Shown one piece after another: positions 56,805-64,000 of a stretch of 64,000 bases of DNA. Under the pieces are notes generated by a model. It was not told the DNA's origin and made no database searches. It worked only from the letters and a program-made list of their open reading frames with translations. The translations under genes and the position numbers were made by a program. Numbering within the stretch: position 1 is the first letter of the stretch; every line of letters starts with the position of its first letter. The stretch is from contig CM046456.1 in assembly GCA_025506515.1 (NCBI GenBank), positions 14,436,872 through 14,500,871 of the forward strand, in the 5' to 3' direction. Origin of the DNA: Flaveria trinervia. Its lineage: Eukaryota > Streptophyta > Magnoliopsida > Asterales > Asteraceae.

Positions 56805-59254
56805 TATGACTTATGGTTAAGATTCCAATACTTCCATCGACCATCAACATCTCCGGGTGAACATCGAAAAGGAAGTCGATCTCTAAATTTTTGATACCAT
56901 ATCAACTTGAACCATTATATAATATCTTGAATTTTCGAAACCATAAACACGAAAGAATTAAAAATGAAAATAATAATGATGTATCATAGCTATGCAGTAT
57001 TTAAAAAATACAATTTCTTTAGTTTAATTAACAGTTTTGTAACATATTAAATAAAGAAACTAAAAGTTTATGGTTGAATAAATAGGATTTTAAATTTCCT
57101 ATGCTCTCAAATCTATATGAGCATAAATCAATTGGCCGTATTCATATTAGAACACAATATTGTCAAGTTATCCAAATAAAAATAACAATTTTATATGACA
57201 AAACAAACACAATATTTACCTAAAAGCAAAATACTACTTATTTAACTTATATATAAAAATAATCGACTACAATTTATAAATGAGTGAGCGTTTCTATTGA
57301 GAAAGAGCAGAAAATTTTATCCCGAGTATTTGGTTCTTCCATTCTTCCAATTTCTTGAAGCATGACCCCCTCAATTGTTGTAAAGGGTACTTTCATTTTC
57401 TTTTATTCAAAAGAAGACTACTATCACCTTGATAGGAAACCAACCATCCATCTCATCATTTACCAACACAAACCATCTTGGACCTTGAGTACAAGTCCAC
57501 TCTCTTTAGGAGGTCAAATCTAAACCCAAACCCAAATCCAGTTCATGCAGTTGCGACCCAGTCAGCCCGATCAAGTGGACATGATGCAAGTCAGGGATAA
57601 AATTAGTGGGTATAACTAGATCCGGCTATGTTGCATGTTTCCTTGTAATATTTTGTTCTTTCATTCTTCTAATTTTTTGAAGCGTGACCATTATAAGGCT
57701 TATAAGGGTATATCTAGATTTGAACCCTAAGTTTGCTAAAATTCAAATACATCATTATTACTTGTATTTGATTATTTGATACATTTGTTTTATTATAATA
57801 CCCTTAATTAGAAAGGTCGCTAGCATTGTCTCCAGCCATTCGGCCAAACCCTCCTCCCCCCACCCCAAGGTTTTTGATTTTACACTTTGTATCCTTAGAC
57901 TTTTTTGTAAAACTTTCGAAAATGTCACTTTGACTCCCCTCGAGTATCTAAATAGGGGTTACATGTATATTTTTATTTAAGAAATTAATTTCTTACGTCC
58001 TTGTTTTATGTATGTGTTGATATTGATTCGAGTTCGTCTACGTTTTGACGATCTGTTTGGATACAAGCCGAGTCGACTATAAAACACTTTCATGCTAACT
58101 TTTATATATGCATTGCGTTGATCTACGTTTCAAAGTATATTTTATTTGAAAATGAGTGAGGCCAAATATAATATGCTTTGTTCAGTGATATAAATTTAAC
58201 TCTCTCTAAATTTTGATATAAGTTTAGTTAGAAATAAATTGTGACAAGCTTAGCCTATAATTTATCACACTACTTATGACGTTGCCGCAACGCGCGAGTA
58301 TATCCGCTTGATTTTTTTGATATAATGTGGCATAAATTGATGCACAAGATAGATTTAAAATGGCAATAAATTAAACAATTTCGTTGTAGGGGAATAAATT
58401 TGTTGGTTACCAACAAAATCAATATTCATTTTCATCATCTTAAAATATAGCTCAGTTTGTAATATTTTAATGTCGTGTTATTTGTGTTTGATAACCAACC
58501 TCGTCTACGTGTAATTAGCATATTTTAATTAGTAAGTGTTGGTTACCCGAATTTCACAAATAAAAAGTGGTCTATTCATGCCGTTTGCATGCGGATTACT
58601 AACTTCTTAATGAAAACGATGCAATGACATATAATTTGACGTTTATATAGATTTATATTAAATTATTATTATTGATCTTTCATTACGTTCAAAAGACCTA
58701 TTTTATATTTATATCATTAATGTTAAAACACATTTTTGTGTTGGGATTCGCTACGTTTGCCATTGCTAAAACTACTCGATTATATTCTATCATTATAACA
58801 ACAAAGTTGTATGACATAATGTCACAATTATAACTGTTAAACCAATACATTTATACCATTGTTATATGTTTTAATGTAATTGGATTGATTAAATAACCAA
58901 TACAATCATATTATTCATAAAAGTTTGAAGATGCGAGGTGCATGCTACTTTAAGTTTATTATAATTCATGATATTATAACCTCAATAGTTATCAGGGGCA
59001 AAGCCCGAAATAATGAGGATTTCAAGGGGGCAACGTCTCATTGGCGGGGTCCGAGGGCGCTACCCCTAGGAGCAAGTTTTGAGATCCGGTAGCCCCTTGC
59101 TAGATCCAAGTGATCAAGCTGTCAGGTCAGCTTGAAAATTTTTATTTTTATTAAATTTCCTTTATTAAAATTCATTAGAAATCGATTTTTTTTAAAGTTT
59201 TACATGCGAAAGTCGGAACAAAAATTAGCTCCATTTTATGTATTTTAAATTTAA
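56805..59254. other. AT-rich intergenic; no gene seen
   Basis: No frame of note. A CGCAACGCGCG word with AT-rich flanks near 58277 resembles a Helitron hairpin but lacks the CTAG end. A GC-richer block with repeated GGGGCAAAGCCC / GGGGTCCGAGGGC words at 58990-59100 is probably part of an unclassified repeat. Confidence 0.4.
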
Positions 59255-60575
59255 AGTAAATTATCATTTGCATCCCTGACGTTTTCTCGTTTTAACCATT
59301 TGTATCCCTGTAGTTTCAAAGTCTCGATTTGCCCCCTAACGTTCCTTTTATCTCCATTTGAGTCCAAAACACTAACGGTGTCAGATTTTTCTGTTAACTT
59401 TTGTAAAATGACAAAATTACCCTTATTTATTAATTCACTGCCCATCATCCTCACCCCACCCTCCTCTCTTCTCTATCTCTCTATATCTTCTCCATTTCTA
59501 CCACCACAACAACACTACCACTGATGCTGCCGCAACAGCCATCACGTCGTTGTCGTCGTCGCTGCCGCAGCCACCGCCTCATTGACCACAACCATCGCCA
59601 CCCCTAAAGTTTAACCTGAAATCAATAACAATCGAAGATGGGTACTTGAAATTAGAAAGAACAACAGTACAGATCCTGATATGGGTATTGTTGTGCTTTT
59701 CGACAGTAAATCAACAAGGAGAGGGTGAAGATGAAGTTGATTTTAGGTATAAATTGGTGAATGAATAGCAAATGTAGATGTGTCGCTGGTGACGGTGATG
59801 GTTACGGTTGCGGTGGGCTGGTGATGGTGACGGTAGGCCGGTGCCGGTGCCGGTAGGCCAGTGACGGTGACTGTGATAGAAGAGAGTTGTCTGAAATCAG
59901 AGAGTGGTGGTGATGGAGGGTTGTTGTGGTGGTGATGGGGGTCGCGGTGGTGGTGACGGGGGTGGTTGTGGTGGTGATGGTGGTTGTGGCGGTGGTGATG
60001 GGAGTCACGGCGGTGGTGATGGGTGGCTCTAATAAAGGGAAAAGAGTGGGGGGAGGGGACTGCAATGGTGGTGATGGGGCTACGGTGGTGGTGACGGGGT
60101 TGTGGTGGTGGTGATGGGGCTGCGGTGGTGGTGATGGGGGTCGCGGCGGCGGTGATGGGGGTCGCGGGGGCGGTGATGGGGGTCGCGGCGGCGGTGATGG
60201 GAGTCATAGCGGTGGTGATGGGTGGCTCTAATAAAGGGAAAAGAGTGTGTGGTAGGGGGGACTATGGTGGTGCTGATGAGGGATGTGGAGGTAGTGATGG
60301 GTGTGTTGGTAATGAAGAAGATGATGTTGATGAATAGGTCTCACAAGTTTTTTTATTATTATTTAATTTAAGGGATAGTTTGGTCTTTTTAATAATAATT
60401 TTAACAGAGAAACTGACGGTGTTAGTCATTTGTACTCAAATGAGAATAAAAATGAACAACATCGACTCAAATGAAGATAACATGAAACGTCAGGGGCCGG
60501 ATGGCAATTTTGAAACCGTAGGGATACAAGTGGTTAAAATGAACAAATGTCAGGGATGCAAATGGTAATTTACTC
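59255..60575. mobile_element. MULE-like non-autonomous element with long TIRs
   Basis: The left end AGTAAATTATCATTTGCATC and the inverted right end (GAGTAAATTACCATTTGCATC...) stay similar for over 100 bases, including the GTTTCAAA and CATTTGAGT words. TTAAATTTAA flanks both ends (59245-59254 and 60576-60585), a 9-10 bp duplication as made by Mutator-like elements. Inside is a G-rich GGTGGTGATGGGG repeat field (59790-60300). The only open frames are shadows of it. Confidence 0.78.
59790..60300 (+). repeat. GGTGATGGGGGTCGCGG repeat field
   Basis: Units of GGTGGTGATGGG(G) and GTCGCGGCGGCGGTGATGGG vary over about 500 bases. A 40-base part with GGTGGCTCTAATAAAGGG occurs twice (60022 and 60219). 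Proline/threonine/histidine ORFs on the minus strand are translations of this field. Confidence 0.7.
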
Positions 60576-60585
60576 TTAAATTTAA

Positions 60586-62480
60586 AACAAAACTGCCACA
60601 AAGGTGCAGTTTCTTAAAGACTTAGTCCCTAAAATACGTTGGTTCGTTCTCTGCATGTGATAATTTTAATTTCTTGTCACAATTCTCTTGTTCGAAAATC
60701 ACACAATCATTTATAGTAGTTTTTGATATCGTCTAAGCTATATCTGATTGATTTATTAAGATGAACCACCGAATGATTATAATTGAAAAATGATTTTCAC
60801 GACTCTCAGATTATCCAAACTTTGATATTAAGTTTCCTACAATAGTTACAATATCTACGACATGCATAAATGTACACAGATAATCTCGCTCATATAAGTG
60901 TGAACATACGGTGTATTCTCCTTTTTCCTATGCTTCTTAGACAAAAACATTATAAAGAAAGTGTTCTCAAGAAAGTTTTAGCAACATATACGCATGATTT
61001 TCATGTATGATTTCAGGTATGTGAGTTGATCTTTTCACACTACAACTAATGTTATGCTCTTGTGTTTATTAGGGATTTTTTTGACAAACGCATCACTCAT
61101 TGTTCATCTTTTGTGTTCTATTCTTATTTATTTTCATTATAACATTTATCTAGACTAGTTTCATTTATATCATATTTATTTTTAATAACATTTATTTATA
61201 TAATACTAATTACCAATTTAATTGTACTTAATGGTTTGTATCTTATGTTTTGTAGATTATAAGTTACTTTGCGTTTCTTTACTTTTATGCTTTTAACTCT
61301 ATAATTTTCATCTTTCATATTTAACACTAATACTTCTTTTCACTTTCAACTTAAATCTCATTTACTTTAAAATTTTTATAAAATTTTCATTTTACATCTT
61401 GTTCAAAACTTTTCGAGTTAACATACTACAACATGTATATATGGTTTAATATTTTTACATTTATTTTATCTGTTTAACACTCACGTTGTATTTTACATTT
61501 CATTCTAATTTACACATATTAACACGTGGTAATGCACGTGCATGATTCAACGTTTTTACGTTTATTTTTCGTTCGTTTTTAATCCTTTTGTTTTACGAGT
61601 TTTTCTGGTTTTCATGATTGCTAGCAATGGTGTTATATTAATGCTATTTGACATGATTTTACGATCTCATTGCAACACGTGAGGCTGAATACTAGTTATT
61701 ATCTAAAAACAATGTTTTGATAAATAGTTTTTAAAAATTCAATTAATGATGTCATAAAACCATCAAAGTGCCATGGAGGTTGGAGCATCATACCATGTAG
61801 TAGTTTACATTGAACCACTCACATGGCATTGCTTGTGCTCATTCACATCACATGCCTCAAACAATTGATTTTTTTATTAAAACTAACCATAAGCTTAATT
61901 ATTATTTAAGACCGTATTAAATCAACCTAATGAATGTAAAAAAAGTATAGTTGTGAAAACATAATGTTAGTACAAAAGGTATAATATAAAAAGAGCATGA
62001 CAAACAAAAAATGGAATCATGAATAGATACTTATTAATTTATTATGTTTATTGTTTAAAGTACTTGAAACGATCGAAATAAAAAATAGATCACCACTCGA
62101 TTATAAATTTACGATCACTAAGAATTGGAAAACTAATTCGATAACACCTTTCTACTAAATAAATAACAATAATATTAAATTACTTAAACCAACAAATCAT
62201 ACATAACAAAGTAACAAACTTCAAATATTGATCATTTAATAATATTACATTTTACAAGCTTTGAACCTTAATTCAATTCATCTATGTTAACTAAACAATA
62301 AATAAATCTAAAATACTAACTCTGATTTATTATTTCTTTTTCTATTCTTTATCATATACAAAATAAAAAAACTATATTTATTCTTAGTAAGATAATAAAA
62401 CAAAAAATTATAGAAGATGGGATAATATCTAGGAATGTCAATATCAAGGTAAAGAACAAAAGTATAAAACTATTAAATTC
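60586..62480. other. AT-rich intergenic with Helitron-like end
   Basis: No gene seen. 61430-61695 is related to the block in intron 2 of the kinase gene and ends ...GAATACTAG followed by T. The 61700-62480 part is AT-rich and probably includes the promoter of the next gene. Confidence 0.4.
61430..61695 (+). mobile_element. Helitron-like sequence (3' end CTAG)
   Basis: The CATTGCAACACGTGAGGC...ACTAG|T end and the GATTCAACGTTTTTACGT body words parallel 21030-21323 in the kinase intron. No 5' end was defined. Confidence 0.4.
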
Positions 62481-62636
62481 ACTTGAATGACAAGGGGACC
62501 AAGGTGCTCTGATACAAACAACTTCCCTTCAATCAATCATTTTTGTTTCATCTTTACTCTAGCTCTTCTTTGCAAATTATGTTGGTTTGATCAACTTTCT
62601 CACAAATTATTATTGGTCATCAGAACATCAGAGCAC

Positions 62637-62790
62637 ATGGGTGCCTGTGTTTCAACTCAGCAGAAGTCATCTGCTATGAAAACACAAGTGTTACATGGGT
62701 CAAATGATATCAACATCATCAATGGTGATCTTGCTTCTAAATGTCAATCGTCTCCATCGAAATTAGCTCGACATTCGGTTCAAGATCATG
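62637..62790 (+). CDS. Probable first coding exon of an N-acylated small protein
   Basis: The exon codes for 51 residues starting MGACVSTQQKSSAMKTQ. MG at the start with C at position 4 and S at position 6 is a good site for N-myristoylation and palmitoylation, so membrane attachment is likely. It ends CATG followed by GTATGA, a plausible donor, and no stop is seen before. The frame is open upstream to ATG 62487, but the MGACVS start is preferred because of its acylation motif. MGACVS starts occur in several unrelated plant families, including EDR2-like DUF1336 proteins. The next exon is not in the window, so the family cannot be set. Confidence 0.5.
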
Positions 62791-64000
62791 GTATGATTTA
62801 TGTTTCTATGTATGTCCTTAATTCTCACTTTCTTGTTAAATTTAAAGTCAGTGAGCATTGGTTTGTGCAATTTATTGGAATTAGAATTGAAATTGAAATT
62901 AGATGAAATTGTATTTACAATTCAATATTTTTCAAAAGATTTAGATTGAAGGGAATTGAAATCTATAAAAGAAAATTTAAATTCAAAGGCGTGCTTAGTG
63001 GAGACGTGCGTTTGTAGACGGCGGGTGTGGTTAATGGTGACTGTCGATTGTCGACAACGATTATGGCATGATTAGTTGTCGGTGGGTTTGGGTTGTCAGG
63101 GGGCATGGCGCTTTAGCGAGTGGCGCGTCAAATTAACGGTTTTGGGTGATCGACGAAAATCGGATGTCAAGGGCCACGGCGACCACATTTGGAGGTGGTG
63201 TTTGGCGACGGCAGCGGTCGGAAGTGGCAGGCGTCAACGATCAGATGCGCGACGGTCGGGGTCGTTGGTGGGAGGCGGTGAGCAGCGGTCGGCGGTGCCG
63301 GCAGTTGACGCTCTGGGATGGTGGCGGTCGGTGTGGCGAAGGCAGGGTCGTTGGAATTTGAAATCCTTTAAATTTTTAAGGATTTTGAAATCCTTCATTT
63401 AAAGGAATTTGAGAGAATTAATTTCAATTTCAATTTCAATTTCTTTTGTAACAAAACACATTAATAATGAAATTCAAATTCCAATTCCATTGAATTCCTA
63501 CTAACCAAACATAATGAACTATAAAATTCAAATTTCAATTCATCAAATTTCATTAAATTCCTGCCTAATAAACGTCCGTTTGAATTTCAGTTATTGGTAA
63601 CTTGTGTGTCTTAGATAGTTCCTTCGTCAATTCATAAGTTCAATTTGTTCCAACATCTAAAGTTTTTATTAGTGTATCTAATCTAGGTGGTTTTCTAATT
63701 TTCCTAGTTGATTTGATTTACATCTATTTCTGATAATTAAAATGTTTGTGCTTTCTCGGTTTGAGTTACAAATTTTGAAGTTTTAATTTAATTCTTGTGG
63801 GCCGGCGCATTAATTGGGCCTGTAATCTATCAGTTTGGGCCGGGGGATTGGGCTAGAAATCTATCAGTTTGGACCGGTTCTGGTAATAGCAATTAGCAAA
63901 TGAGTCAAGTAGAAGCCTAGGAGTCCAGGACTAATAATTCTACTTATTTCTTTCTCCTCGATTTAGATGAATATTGTTTTTGTTATCTTATTTGTATTTA
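62791..64000. other. Intron of the MGACVS gene with a repeat-like insert
   Basis: After the donor, 62863-63560 looks like an insert: AATTGAAATTGAAATTAG words on the left answer AATTTCAATTTCAATTTC and GAATTTCATT words on the right, around a GC-rich core (63000-63350). No clear duplication was found. 63783-63890 has two copies of a GGGCC...AATCTATCAGTTTGG unit. No further exon was recognised up to the window end. Confidence 0.4.

Noticed and set aside
59743..60207. Threonine/proline/histidine-rich ORF
   Set aside because: It reads the G-rich repeat field of the MULE-like element.
62863..63560. A gene in the GC-rich block near 63076-63402
   Set aside because: Two overlapping short frames without motif, inside a probable TIR insert and intron.

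Overview
This is a nuclear plant window, almost certainly a dicot. It has canonical GT-AG introns, an AT-rich background, a plant LRR receptor-kinase gene, and LTR retrotransposons whose primer-binding sites match plant initiator tRNA-Met. The retroelement style (long Tekay-like Ty3 LTRs, Sirevirus-like Ty1/copia, 5S-bearing Cassandra) would fit an Asteraceae genome, but that lineage call is inference. About three quarters of the window is transposable-element sequence. There are only two host genes: a seven-exon inactive LRR receptor-like kinase (18886-23779, +) and the probable first exon of a small acylated protein (62637-62790, +).

Layout. 1-2176: a short LTR-like sequence and a decayed FAR1/MULE-type transposase. 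2177-14972: a Cassandra-type solo LTR carrying antisense 5S rRNA sequence, split in its 5S part by a Ty3 chromovirus (2279-14798, duplication GAAGT). The 3' LTR of that Ty3 element contains a second solo LTR (10587-12650). 14973-18885: degenerate repeats and a TIR element (16500-17292). 18886-23779: the kinase gene. 24160-24461: a Tourist-like MITE. 25231-40349: a 15.1 kb minus-strand copia element (A) with an extra coding region 3' of pol, itself split by a Ty3-type solo LTR (27120-29555) that carries a tRNA-like sequence.

40621-56799: what looks like one plus-strand Tork-like copia element (E), bounded by ACACA duplications 16 kb apart. Its 5' LTR and gag are broken by a stack of other fragments: an LTR start (40870-41452), a duplicated intron-containing piece of the receptor-kinase gene (41453-42090), minus-strand copia pieces B and C (42091-50101), and a third gag plus LTR, D (50102-53127). 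56805-64000: AT-rich intergenic DNA, a MULE-like element with long TIRs (59255-60575), a Helitron-like end, and the MGACVS exon with the start of its intron.

The retroelement genes are all broken by stops and frameshifts, so none looks autonomous. The main points of interest are the nesting history, the captured kinase fragment, the untitled ORF region of element A, Pol III-type sequences inside two LTRs, and LTR breakpoints that fall on TATA boxes. I found no sign of a new enzymatic or defence system. The least understood coding material is the extra region of element A (26408-32298, -).
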